The notes under the pieces were generated by a model, which was not told where the DNA came from, ran no database searches, and saw only the letters and a program-made list of their open reading frames with translations. DNA of 64,000 bases from contig JAPYXD010000459.1 in NCBI GenBank assembly GCA_030998225.1, positions 3,038,001 through 3,102,000 of the forward strand, read 5' to 3'. This document shows positions 44,116 through 55,815 of this stretch, piece by piece. Position 1 is the stretch's first letter; each line of letters opens with the position of its first letter. The DNA is from Diplolepis rosae (Eukaryota > Arthropoda > Insecta > Hymenoptera > Diplolepididae). The position numbers were made by a program, and so were the translations under genes.

Positions 44116-45169
44116 TTGTATAAGAAATATAGTGCCGTTGATGTTGCATTTAAAATCCATTTAGTATTTCTTAAGTTTCCTTTATTTTTAGAAAATTTAA
44201 CTGAACAAGATAAAAATATTTTATTCAGTATGAGATTTCGAATGGAATATTATCAATACTGCATAAAAGTTTCACTAATTTTGGGTTCCTTTCCTTTTGG
44301 AGGAACAAACAATCATCCTTGTACATCTACCTCCTTGCAAATATACAAGATATTATCTGTCCTTAGCATTTTGAAACCTCCAAAGCTTGGAAATTGTACA
44401 CTCAGAAAAAAGATTTGATTGAATCAAATTAATTTTTCTTCAAAACAAAGAAATTAATGCATTGATATATGGTCAAAGATATAATTTGTTTCATTCAAGG
44501 CACAAATTTATTTGATTCGAACCAATATTTATTTTATCCAAAGATATTTTGTTTGAATCAAAAAAATTTTGTTTCATTAAAACAAAACATTTCTTTACAT
44601 CAAAGAAAGTGTTTTATACAAATATTTTTTTTGATTCAATCAAATATTTTTTCTGAGTGTAGTACTTTCGATGGCAACCCTCCACAGCCCTTAATAACAG
44701 TTTCAAAATTGAAAGAATTACATCAGTCGAATATAGTAAAAGCGCAATTCAAGAAATTCGAGAAAAGTTGAAAGCAATAATAATCGATTGCGAAGACACT
44801 GATTTTAGTGATTTTGTAGATGCAGTAGCGCACGATTGTGCTTTACCAGCTGTTAGAGATTGTTTGATTTTTTACACAACTGGTAGACTAACTGCTTACA
44901 TTAAACAGCACAGTCAGTGTTCGACATGCTTAAATGCATTTTTGACTACTTCTGAAATTCATCCAGATACGATATCTTTTTCTTGTGATCAGTTACCTGA
45001 AAGTTTGAGTATATTTGCAAAAATAAATAAAGATTTCATACATCCAAATGTTAAGTTATACAAGCTTATCACAGTTGACGAATATCTATTTAACAAATAT
45101 TGCCGGTCTAGCAATTCTTTTGATCTAATTCTAGACGATTTAATTTCATCTGAAACAAAATTTAGTTAG
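44116..45169 (+). pseudogene. P-element/THAP9-like transposase, C-terminal fragment
   Basis: 44116-44398 reads LTEQDKNILFSMRFRMEYYQ...FGGTNNHPCT...LQIYKILSVLSILKPPKLGNC, the GG-N-HP-T...LxxYRxLS pattern near the end of P-type transposases. The frame resumes after a MITE at 44662 (TFDGNPPQPLITVSKL), shifts by one near 44740, and continues as DCLIFYTTGRLTAYIKQ with cysteine pairs (CSTCLNAF) to the stop at 45167-45169. N-terminal DNA-binding and most catalytic sequence is missing. The protein would excise and insert P-type elements; this fragment is inactive. Confidence 0.6.
44399..44659. mobile_element. 261-bp MITE in the P-element fragment, TA target
   Basis: Ends CACTCAGAAAAAAGATTTGA and TTTTTTCTGAGTG are flanked by TA (44397-44398, 44660-44661). 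Removing it and one TA restores an open frame through the P-type fragment. It is a deletion form of the 1-kb element in the centre of the 3.6-kb palindrome. Confidence 0.88.
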
Positions 45170-45356
45170 CATATATAGCATATATAATTCAATTTTATCT
45201 TCAAATACGGATGAGACAAGTCGTGAGACAGGAAATGGTTGAAATTAAAAAATTTAGCCTCTTGAAAAAAAAGCAGCCAAGCTTTGCGACACTTAACTAG
45301 TCATCATCGATCTGTACATGTTGAAAATATGTAATAGCAAATTTTATAGTAATGAA

Positions 45357-45402
45357 TGCAGTCGACCGGCAATCGAAAGACCTGGGCTCGAATCCCAGCG
45401 AG
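45357..45402 (+). repeat. SINE piece
   Basis: GCAGTCGACCGGCAATC and the B box GGGCTCGAATCCCAGC of the family described at 14953; the tail is lost. Confidence 0.6.
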
Positions 45403-45632
45403 CTTTTTATTTATTTTTAAATATATTTTCAGTTATATGGGAATAACATAAAAAAAAAATGTTGTTCAGGGTCTCAAGAATTCTTCCTGCGTATTCACAG
45501 TATATATTTTACGAAGTTTAATATGTTCTTTTTTTATTTTGTATTAATTGATTAATTTTGTTTTTAGTTGGACAGGGCTGGACATACCTCTGTTTCTCTC
45601 TCAAAATTTTATGTTTTGCGTTTTTAGTTTTA

Positions 45633-45793
45633 AGGAGGAATTACACCTCTGCATGCAGGCATTATGTTTGCAGATTACCATGGTAACATATTAGTGGGAA
45701 AAAAACAAGAAAATTGTTGGTCTCATACTCTCTTGTATGTTACCATGGTAACCTGCATGCAAAATGCCTGCATGCAGAGGTGTAATTCCTCCT
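45633..45793. mobile_element. 161-bp PIF/Harbinger-type MITE, copy 2
   Basis: Same ends, arms and length as 43502-43662 but inverted relative to it. TTA at 45630-45632 and 45794-45796. Confidence 0.85.
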
Positions 45794-45796
45794 TTA

Positions 45797-45957
45797 TGGT
45801 GCATTTATAGCTCTGTCTGCTTGACCCGTGCGGACAGAAAATACATAAGAGCAAAATAGACAAACGTATTCTTTTTGTCCAATTTTACACTGTCTGTCTC
45901 CTTTACTCTTATGTATTTTTTGTCCACAAATACAAATACAGAGGTATGAATGCACCA
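45797..45957. mobile_element. second, different PIF/Harbinger-type MITE, abutting copy 2
   Basis: Ends TGGTGCATTTATAGCTCTG and CAGAGGTATGAATGCACCA are imperfect inverses. TTA at 45794-45796 and 45958-45960. The left TTA is the same three bases that form the right duplication of the neighbouring MITE. Confidence 0.8.
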
Positions 45958-45989
45958 TTAGGCTTACATGGGACTGCGAAATACATTAC

Positions 45990-46049
45990 CAGAGATGAGT
46001 CGGGAGATTGCTAAAGTAATGGAATAAGAGAATTTCACAAAAGTGGGCC
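45990..46049 (+). repeat. isolated terminal repeat of the CAGAGATGAG family
   Basis: About 60 bp identical, bar a few bases, to the complement of 60412-60471 (right end of the 6.2-kb element). No partner end was found nearby, so it is a solo or truncated end. Confidence 0.75.
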
Positions 46050-46988
46050 AAAGATATTATAAACCTAGATGCGGTGCAAACCTAGTTCCCCGCGAAGATT
46101 GTAGACGGCGCGTCCGGCGAAAATGTTCAGGTCCCCCTCGTACACCTCTACCCACCGATTTGGTCATTCGAAGTAGTTCGCCAACTAAACCTTAGGAGCG
46201 CTGTCCCCAACTCTCCTCGTATCCCTCAATCCTCCCGAATACACAAAAGCTTACATTTGCTTAAGCTGTATAAATTGAAAATGTTCAAGCGCAAGATATT
46301 TTGTTGACCAATTGGGCGTATAATATGATGAGTTTGATTTATAATTTTTTATTGATTTTAATATCAGAAGTTTAATGGTAGTCATTAAACATTAATTAAT
46401 TAATTATAATTAATTATTAAATATTATATTATAATTATAATATGATTTAATATAATTTAACAATAAATTATTAAATTTTAATTAATGAATAAATAAATTT
46501 AATAATGAAGTATTAAATTTAAATCAATCATTTTAATAAATGAATATAAATAATATTCAAACATAAACAGATTAGACTCTCTTTCTACAAAGCTGAATTT
46601 CGGAATTATATAAAAAAATAATAACAACGATTGTCTAGTTTATATGTTGACTCTAATTTACAATCTGTATCAATTTCCTCAGCAAATAAGTACTTGTAAC
46701 AATGTTTCTTTAAATTGAATTGAATTTATTGTTCATTGTTTACAGATTTTCGTATTATGTAGATAGAAGTATATCCGAAACAGAATACAGGAGTACGTGA
46801 AAAAAATTCTGTACTGAAATAATTCTAATTCATACCTATAAGTTCCTAATTAAAATTTCTAAATTTTTTGTAAATTAAAAATATTCAGAACAAAATTAAG
46901 TATAACATTTTAAAATATAATTTCAATTTTATTAAACCTTCATAGCATTTCAATTGAATTTTTATCATTATACACTATTTTCTTTAGG
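46050..46988. other. unassigned sequence
   Basis: Begins with a GC-richer part to about 46250 that shares AAAGATATTATAAACCTAGA with the complement of 60600-60640. The rest is AT-rich. No gene seen. Confidence 0.4.
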
Positions 46989-46990
46989 TA

Positions 46991-47274
46991 CACGGATAAA
47001 CTCTTTATATTTATATACTCTTTATATATTTGAATTTAGGGAAAAACGTATCACTCTAAGACCTTTTGTCAAAAGAAATATTAAACTTTAGAAGAATTAT
47101 ATGAAACTTTAGCATAATTCATATAACAAATTTTAATACAATTCAGACTAAAATTTCATATCATTCTTCTAAAGTTTAGTATTTTTTTTTTGACAAAAGG
47201 TCTTAGATTGGTGCGTTTTTCACTAAATTGAAAAATATTTCAGTAAAAATAGATATAGAAAAAGTTTTTTCGTG
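46991..47274. mobile_element. 284-bp MITE, TA target
   Basis: Ends CACGGATAAACTCTTTATA and its imperfect inverse, ending TTTTTTCGTG, are flanked by TA (46989-46990, 47275-47276). A partial related copy starts at about 55709. Confidence 0.8.
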
Positions 47275-47381
47275 TACTATACAATTAATTGACGAATTTC
47301 ACTTAAATGGTTATTTCCATGAAACAAAAATTCTCGATTAAATAATCAATGAAAAAAGTTCGTCAAAATATTTCTCTTTAA

Positions 47382-48286
47382 CCCATTAACGCCTAAACGG
47401 ACGTTTTTTCCTGCAAACTTTCCGGCCATAAAAAAAATTATGTAGAAAGTTTATAAAAAATCCAGTCAAGGTTTTTCTGAAGTCAAATTTCATCTTCTTT
47501 GAGAATCTCGTCTTAATTTATCGATAAAACGTAAGCCTTCATTGTTATGAACAATTTTAATGAAAAAAAATGAAATTATCGAGATCCATCACTTTTAAAA
47601 TCAACGAAACACATGGAAATCGAATTCCAAGAACCGCAGAAATCGTTTTTCTCGCGTCCATAGACATAAAACTCGAAGTTCACTTGCTGTTTGTTAACTT
47701 TGCGCAGATAGCGCTTTCTGACACAGCTTTACGCGATTTATAATTTATCTGATTTTGACATTTGACCATGATGATGTAAAAAGTTCATAGTATGACTTGA
47801 AAATGTGTACTCCCGGGTTTCGAGGATCACTGATCACGAATTTAAAGTTATTATTGAAAAACTGTATTGTTTAAACAACACTATGTCTCCGTTAAACTTT
47901 TATCCAAGCTGCAACCGAACTTATTTTTTTGAAAACTAAATCTGATGATGACACCTAGTTACCGAAAATCAAAAAAACAGCAAGTGAACTTCGAGTTTTA
48001 TGTCTATGGACGCAAGAAAAACGATTTCTGTGGTTTTTGGAATTCGATTTCCATGTGTTTCGTTGGTTTTAAAAGTGATTGATCTCGATAATTTCACTTT
48101 TTTTTCAATAAAATTGTTAATAACAATAAAAGCTTACGTTTTATCGAAAAATTAGGGCGAGATTCTCAAAGAAGATGAAATTTGACTTCAGAAAAACTTT
48201 GGCTGGATTTTTTATAAACTTTTTACATAATTTTTTTTATGGCCGGAAAGTTTGCAGGAAAAAACGTCCGTTCAGGCGTTAATGGG
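47382..48286. mobile_element. 905-bp piggyBac-type foldback MITE
   Basis: Ends CCCATTAACGCCTAAACGG and CCGTTCAGGCGTTAATGGG are flanked by TTAA (47378-47381, 48287-48290). Arms are about 320 bp each and highly similar. Starting with CCC next to TTAA is typical of piggyBac ends. The loop of about 270 bp has no coding sequence. Confidence 0.9.
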
Positions 48287-48806
48287 TTAAATATTCTACA
48301 CTTAACATTACTTGATTCAAATTAAAACAATAGGATTAAATTAAGTTAAATTTACACTACTAAATTAACGTACTGAATAATAAACCAGTAATATTTTTAT
48401 GAACTTTTTTCATTATTTTAATGGAAAGAAAAAAATATATATTACGTATTCGTAAAGAAAGACTATTTAAAAAGAAAATTATTCAAACTATAGAAAATAT
48501 GTTCTCGAAATTGGAAATTCTGATATGTTGATATTGGAAGATATTATGAGTTGTTTTCTTGAATAATGAAAATATTTTGAGTTACGATGGAATAAATATA
48601 AGAATTGGTATTTATAAACCATAATTATACTTGCAAATACAAAAATGTAGTAACATCGTATGAAATTTGATAATTTTATTTTTTACTCATTTGTTTTGAA
48701 TTTTTTAATTTAATTACGCTTACACTCCAAACTTTATTAAATTTATAGTTGAGGAGAAGAATTTGCAAAATAAAGTAAAGAGGGTGTAGAAGTGGCTTGA
48801 ATTATA
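48287..48806. other. unassigned AT-rich sequence
   Basis: Nothing recognised between two MITEs. Confidence 0.4.
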
Positions 48807-50155
48807 GGGGAGAAGCGGCGAAATTGGCGCGTAGTCTAAATTGGCGCACCCTATTTTTCAGAAAATGATAACATAACAAAAAATAAAAATAGTTCTATCC
48901 TGTGCATTCTTGTATGATATGTATTTGATAGAAAACATTATAAAAATCTAATTGCTTAATACAGTTTTATTGCGATTAATCGTTTTTTGGCATAATGGTT
49001 ATGTTCGAAGCCATTGAGTTAAATCGTTAAATAATAGTAATTCAAGGTGAATTAGATTAATGCAACGATTTTATAATTTTTGATATTTAATCTTACGATT
49101 AGGATAGAATATTTGTATGAAAAAATAAGCATTTTACGTAAAAAGTATTTAATTAATGAACGATACACTTGCGGCAAAATTGGCGCATACGAGATTCAAA
49201 TCAGAGGCGAAGTTGGCACACGTGTTGTGTTTCTGGAAACCGGTGACTGAAGTCAAGTGCTCGGATGTTTATGATTGAAAATATAAAGAAGATAGTAAGT
49301 ACACAATTATTAATATATAGATATATACATTTGAATGTTGCTGGACTTTTCTGCTAATCTTTTTCTTAAGATTTTTTGTGACATGGGAGGTAATGTGGTT
49401 CGCAAAACTGATGTAACGACTTTGTAAGGTTATATTCATTTGAACAATCACTGGTTAAATTTTTTTTTTAAGTTTGAGGTATTAAGGCATTTTAAAAGTG
49501 ATTTTTAATAATTAATTTGCAGTCTGACAGTGTTTTGGAAGTTTTCTCGATTTTAAGATGTGAAAGCAATGTAAGTAAAAAATTTATATTTTTGATTGAT
49601 TGTTTCTATTATTTATAAGTCTTCTAAAGTTAATAATTGTATATACTTCTGATTACAAATTCAAATAATTCTCTATAAAAATGATTTCAATTTGAACATT
49701 CACTTAAATATCCACAATTGCCAGTATTTTATTGTACAAATATAAAATATATTTTAACTTTGGCTGGTTTATGTGAATAAAGGTATAAAAAACTTCACAT
49801 ATCTTGATATACTATCTCAAATTTAGTTTAAAATTATAACTACCTCTTTTCATCAACCTTTGCTACTGAAATGTAATTCTAAATCTATGAAAATATAACT
49901 AATATGTGGCAAGAGAAGATTATAATATTAGTGCGTCAATTTACCCGACATGGCGGGTAAATTGACGCAGGTGCAGTCCTTCGGAAATCTGAATAAAAAC
50001 CTGCTTTAATAATTTTCAATGCAATCTTTATCCATTGGAAAGTATAGAAAAGATATCCAGCTATTAAATAAATATTTTTTCATAATTTTTAGTCATATAC
50101 TTTCTTTTTAAACTCGCACTTTCTATTAGGTGCGCCAATTTCGCCGCTTCTCCCC
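48807..50155. mobile_element. 1.35-kb Tc1/mariner- or pogo-type element, TA target, no transposase
   Basis: Ends GGGGAGAAGCGGCGAAATTG and CAATTTCGCCGCTTCTCCCC are exact inverses flanked by TA (48805-48806, 50156-50157). The ATTGGCGC word recurs inside both subterminal regions. No intact transposase frame in between. Confidence 0.88.
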
Positions 50156-50157
50156 TA

Positions 50158-50694
50158 ATTATAATTATTTTTAAATAATTTATTAAATATATATGAAGTG
50201 CAAGAATATATATAGATATATGAATATATGTATATATAATGTATAGTATATATATATATATATATAATTATAATACCGCCGACCTCATTTCATGCTTCAA
50301 ATTTTGTTTACTCACTGAGAGAAAGTATTAGTCATGGCTACCCATTTTTTTATGTAAAAAAGGGGTCACAAGTATGTTTTTTACTATGTATCATCTAAAC
50401 ACCTTAGTTCTTGCAGCTAGATTAACTAAGTAGCAATAATTAAAATTTGTATTAAAAATTAAAAAATCCAATTAGTCGGTCCGTTTCGTAGCCGGGACTA
50501 TTTTCATGCATTCCCACATTGTATTGATCTTATATTATTATCAAATACAGCAATTTCTTTATAAAAATGTAGTGTTTTTATAATTTCAGCCATTATAGAA
50601 TTCATTTCCAAAAATTGGAAAGGGTCAAGTTGTAGAGAATCTTTTTTCTAAAAAAATGAACCATGATTTATTAGAATCGCATCATTTTTAAAAA
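50158..50694. other. AT microsatellite and palindrome-family sequence
   Basis: (AT)n near 50240-50265. From about 50540 the sequence resembles the 160-bp spacer of the 3.6-kb palindrome (CCATGATTTATTAGAATCGC). Confidence 0.5.
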
Positions 50695-52901
50695 GGGCAT
50701 AACCGGGTTCCTACGTGAAATCGGCCATGAAACCAAATCAAATTTCGCATCGATTATATGGAAGAGGTTGAGCAACAGATGATTTTGCCAAATTTTCAGA
50801 TCATAATTCGCCATTTTGAATGAGTAATGATGGATTTTACCATTTTAGTTTATTGCGTCTTTTAGCAAAACTAATCATAGGAAAATTTTGAAAAAAATCA
50901 GGGTTGTTTTTTCCAATAAAAGATACATTTGTGAATTTTTGCAGATTTTCTTATGCATAATTCGTGATGCAAAAAATTGCGAACATTTTTGCACACAATT
51001 TTATTCATGTTTGATTTGCGTGACCACTCTTTTGAATTATGCTATTCATTAGTTACCTATCGGTAATTAAAACAGAATTTTGGACAACAGTGTGTAAAGG
51101 TTTGAACGTTGTTAGAAAATTCAAAATCTTCTAAGAAAGATTGAAAATATTATTATTACATGCTGATAATTCTCAAAAATAAAAACGAGCCTTTAAATAA
51201 AAGAAATGATTAGATGGTCACGCATTGTTCATTTGCCAATTTGGCATTTTGCTGATGATTTACCAGTCAAAATTATTTTCAGAAAATCAATGCTAACCTT
51301 TTGTCATTTTCTGTTCCAATTATAACTGTACTTGTTTATTGTATTTAATATTAACCAAATTTACCACATGACAATAATTATCTTTATTTACAATATTTGA
51401 TTATTTATAATATTTCATAATGCAATGACAATTATGTTTATTTATAATTGTCGTATTTGTATAATTGTTTATTTCCATTTATTAGCAATAATTAACAAAC
51501 CTATAAAAACTAAGAATAAAAAAAAAATAAAAGAAATGTGAGCGAGGGACGCCCATCCAGCGATCATGCATTATGTTGCTTGACCTGGGTGATTGGTCGT
51601 GTGGCAGAAACCACAGGTTAGTGTGGCGCTCGCTGGGAGTACGAACGAAAATGTCTGTGAAAACCAGACTACCTCGTTCTCGCCGCGTTCACTTCCGGTT
51701 TGGAAGTAAATCATTAATTGCTGCTCAAATACTGGATCATACCTCACAATTCTTTTGTGCGAGTCTCGTGGGAATCTACTTGTTCCTAAAGTGGCCTTAG
51801 TTTCGCGGATTTTACCCCCGTTTCGTCGCAAAAGGCGGATACTCGGGGCTGGACCGTCTCACTTTGTTAAAATAAACATACTCATTTTTCCACACAAGAC
51901 ATCAAAAATACCCTTAAATCGTCCTTCATAGTTAGTTTACTTATGATATTTTAATGAACACAAATGATAAGAAAAACTCTTAAATTAAATAATTAATTAA
52001 CTTGCATTTCTGGATAACAAACAATTTCTAGCAGCTATTTTGCATTACATTATTTACATTTTCGTTACATTTCTTTATGAAGGTTTGCCCGTTAAAAAAT
52101 TTATTCCGTTCAAAAACTGTTTGTTTTAAATCAAAGTGATATATAAAATGTAAATTGGTTTTCCTACAAAAATATATTTTTTTGCCATCGAGTTTTTACA
52201 AATATAGACGGTTAATTGTACTTTCATAGCACTTCATACTCCATAAGTGGCTGAATATTTGCCAAGCATAAATATTTTTTTCAATTATAAATTATTCATC
52301 ATCGCATTTATTTTCGCAACACTCTTTCGACTTGCGAATAATCACAATCAACTGTTTGTTCACAATGCATTTAAAAATTTCGATTTTTCGCAATAAAAAA
52401 ATTTTGCAAAATCTTTTGCAAAAATTTCAGCAGTAAACCGTGTTAGAAGTTGATTAGCAAATAACAATTTTTTTTATCATTAGTCTACTATTATTATAAA
52501 AAGTGCTTTAATAATAAGATATTGAAAGAATGTGTAATTTAACGGTTTTTATTTTTTTTTACCCCCATCTACACCTTGCAAAAATCTGCAAAAATTCTGT
52601 TTCAATTATCGATAGGTAACTAATGAATAGCATAATTCAAAAGAGTGGTCGCGCAAATCAAACATCAATAAAATTGCGTGCAAAAATGTTCGCAATTTTT
52701 TGCATCACGAATTATGCATACAAAAACTTGCAAAAATTCAGAAATGTATCTTTTATTGGAAAAAACAATCCTGATTTTTTTCAAAATTTTCCGATGATTA
52801 GTTTAGCTAAAAAACGCAAAAAACGAAAGTGGTAAAATATAGTCGATGCGAAATTTGATTTGGTTTCAAGGCCGATTTCACATAGAAACCCGGTTATGCC
52901 C
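50695..52901. mobile_element. 2.2-kb foldback element with GGGCATAACCGGG ends
   Basis: The left arm 50695-51076 matches the complement of 52607-52901 (GGGCATAACCGGGTT ends). The flanks on both sides continue a repeat whose uninterrupted form lies at about 39110-39200, giving an approximate empty site. The loop of 1.5 kb contains a GC-rich island (51541-51870). No transposase recognised. Confidence 0.78.
51541..51870. other. GC-rich island in the foldback loop
   Basis: 330 bp clearly richer in GC than all neighbours, with open frames on both strands over the same bases (75 codons plus, 86 codons minus). I do not recognise either product. It may be a SINE or captured fragment. Confidence 0.45.
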
Positions 52902-53439
52902 TTTGGCTCGAAGCGATAAGAAAATAAGTTTGGGCAGAAATAAAATTTATTAATAAAATTATTTTGTTATGTTTCAAATTTTTTTCATGAAAAATAATCT
53001 TTTCTCTTTCAAATTCGCCATTCAATAATAATATTGGTACTCCTGAAAGCAAAATTATCTGTTTTTGCCTGAGATCTAATTTTCGTGAATGAACTACCTG
53101 AATACAATTACTTTAATACCTAGACAAAATTTCAAGTTTTTATCTTTTTAACTTTTCTCCCGAAAAATTCCAGAAAATGGTATAGCTTTTTGACCCAACA
53201 AGGTAGAAGCCCCCCTTAACTTGGAACATAAATAAAATTTGGGGCAATGAATGAGCTCGATCAGCCTGAGGATTTATTTAGATAGGCATCCTAAAATATT
53301 GAAAAGTGGATAGAAATTATGAAATTTCCACATCTAAAAGAAGTCCCTAAAAATTATGCTTTAGCGAAGTACAAGATCTCGAACCTGTAAATTACCTATT
53401 CAGATAATTGAATATGTATGAAATTGAAAAAGATTATTT

Positions 53440-54022
53440 TGTTTTTCAAAACGTGTTTCGGTTCTAATCGGAGCCCTCATCAGAGATTTATTTTTCAAAT
53501 AAAAAATGCATAATAAAAAGTTGTTGACTTAGGATTTCTTTGTTGGAAATTTTTAAAAATCAACATAGTTTTACATGCGAGACAATAAGAAACTTGACAT
53601 TGTTTCGAAAGAAGAGGGTGAAAAAATTCAACAATTTTTCAAAATATTTCTTTGCTATAAAATAATTGAAAATAATTTTGAATTAATATGAGACTTGGAC
53701 TCAAATCCCAGCGCAGTCGAAAGCGTCTGTTTTCCAGAAAAAGAATTCACATTCTTCAAATTGAAAATAATGTTTCAGGATATGGTTATTTGATTTTATA
53801 TCGATGAAAGGACTTAATGATAATTTTTAAGCAGCTTTTTACAAGTTTTTTTTCTCAAATGTTGATTTTTAAAAATTTCCGTCAAAGAAATCCTAAGTCA
53901 ATAACTTTTTATTATGCATTTTTTATTTTAAAAATGAATCTCTAATTAGGGCTTCGATCAGAACCAAAACTTCTATAACTACGTAAATCTAAGTTTTTAT
54001 TTACTTTGGACCCTAAAGCCAA
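53440..54022. repeat. inverted repeat with TTGGCTTTAGGGTCC end and hammerhead-like core
   Basis: 53455-53575 and 53865-53975 are inverted copies. Both arms carry the CTGATGAG - stem - loop CGATTA - GAAAC type core (53455-53483 on the minus strand; a decayed one at 53940-53970 on the plus strand). The right end is GGACCCTAAAGCCAA at 54008-54022; the left outer end is missing. Confidence 0.6.
53692..53758 (+). repeat. SINE piece (3' part)
   Basis: B-box part TGGACTCAAATCCCAGC and the AAAGCGTC tail, nested between the inverted arms of the preceding repeat. Confidence 0.55.
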
Positions 54023-54278
54023 TTATCACAACAACACATATCTTCAATTAAAATACTTTTAAAAATTCACTTTTAAAATATTTTGCACCTTAATTATTAA
54101 TTGAATATAATCTAAAAGTTCGACACTTATTCAGAAATTATTTTTTATTCGTGATTGTAATTCTTCATTAATCATTATGCCATAATTTTTGTTTACATTG
54201 TGTTGTCAAGCTGTCAACTTTGACATTCCTAAATTTAAAAGTCTTTAAAAAGAATTTTTGGCTCTGTTTTACCCAAAC
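54023..54278. other. unassigned spacer
   Basis: No feature seen apart from the CCCAAAC at 54272-54278, taken as the target duplication of the next element. Confidence 0.4.
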
Positions 54279-54929
54279 CAGAGATGAGTTGGGAGATTGC
54301 TAAAGTAATGTATTTAATTTCGAGTGATTTTCCGCTGCGCGCCCTATTGCGAAAAGCTCTTGGGAACTAAAATGAAAGGTTCATGCTACTACTTGAAGGG
54401 TAAAACAGAGCTACTGTTTATCACTTTTGCAGCGCCCTCAATTGCGTAAAGCTTTTTCGGATTTTTTTCGAACTAAAATTAAAGGTCCGCGCTGTTATAA
54501 TAATATGTGGAAGCACACGCAATGAAGCGCGTCATGTCAGTGTATCCCCACTAACTCGGTTCGATTTCACGCTGTCGGTTATCGAGTTAAAATCAGAAAT
54601 TGTATTTTTCTGGACTTCATGCAAAGGAGGCGCGAAATAGAAATTTTTAAATTTGTTAAATTTATTTTTTCTTATGCTTCAAATATTTTTCTTGGAAATT
54701 AATCTCTTTTCTTTGAAATGATCTCTTCAATAATAATTTTTCTATTTTTGGAAGCAAAATTATCTTTTTTTACCTGAGACATATGGCAATTTCAATAGAT
54801 GAATGTAAATGAGATGTTTGCAGATTAAAGAAAATACATAAATTATATGTGAATTTACACCTCAAAATTTTCTTGATATGAAGCTAAGTCGACAAACGGT
54901 TAATGAAAAATAAAATACATTGAATAAAT

Positions 54930-55190
54930 TTTTTTGGAATTTAACATATTTTACATGACAATTCATATATATATATAAACTACCATCGGAAATTACAGAT
55001 TGACCTGGAGTTTCAACTTTCGTCAAAGTGTTTTATTTTATAGAAAGATATTACAAAAGAAATTTTAATTTAGATTTAAATTTCAAAAGGTTTTTTTCAG
55101 TATGTCTTCATAGTGATTTCTTAACCTAATCAAAATATTTTTAGAAATCCTTTTCTGGATTCTATCTTGGGGTTGAAGAGATATCAAAAA
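54930..55190 (+). repeat. inner inverted repeat, left arm
   Basis: Matches the complement of 59095-59390 with scattered changes (AATTACAGATTGACCTGGAG and its partner). Arms lie 3.9 kb apart. Confidence 0.8.
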
Positions 55191-55708
55191 AGTCATGCAA
55201 TTTTTAAAATATTTAGCTTCTTCAAGAAGTTTTTAAAAATCGATGTATATCATATTTTAATAAATTTAGAAATTTTTATCAAAATATTGATAGTTTGGAT
55301 TTTTTGAATTCTTCAAATGAATGTAGTACAATCATCATTTGAAATTTGATGATTTTTCATTACCATCTCTGATTCTAGAGCAGAATCTATCAGAAAAATT
55401 CCAAAAACATCTTAATTAGTTAGAAAAATACTATGAAAACTTACCATTGAAATGAGACTACAGACTTTTGACAATGTTAATTAATTTCAGAGTTATTAAT
55501 ATTATTAAGAAAGATCTAAATTTGATGTCTTTTAGATTTTCATCATATGAGAATTAAAGTTTTGGTTTTATGTGAAAAATCATTTTCGTAATTTTCGTCA
55601 AATCTTTACGTTTTGTGATCCCTCGAGTCAGAATAAACGGTTTTCATGAAAGTGTCTGTCTGTCTGTCCGTCTGCAGTAGTAATAGGTCATATACTCAAT
55701 AACTCTGG

Positions 55709-55815
55709 ATACACGGAGAAACTTTTTATATCAATTTTTACTATAGTACTTTTGAATTTAGGGAAAAACGTATCACTTTGAGAATTTTTGTTCGTAAAAA
55801 TACTAAACTTTAGAA
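55709..55815 (+). repeat. partial copy of the 46991 MITE
   Basis: ACACGGAGAAACTTTTTATA and AATTTAGGGAAAAACGTATC match the left part of 46991-47274; the right half is absent. A TGTCTGTCTGTCCGTCTG microsatellite precedes it at about 55655. Confidence 0.65.

Noticed and set aside
51571..51831. Two overlapping small proteins
   Set aside because: No recognisable similarity, start context or splice support; kept only as a GC-rich island.
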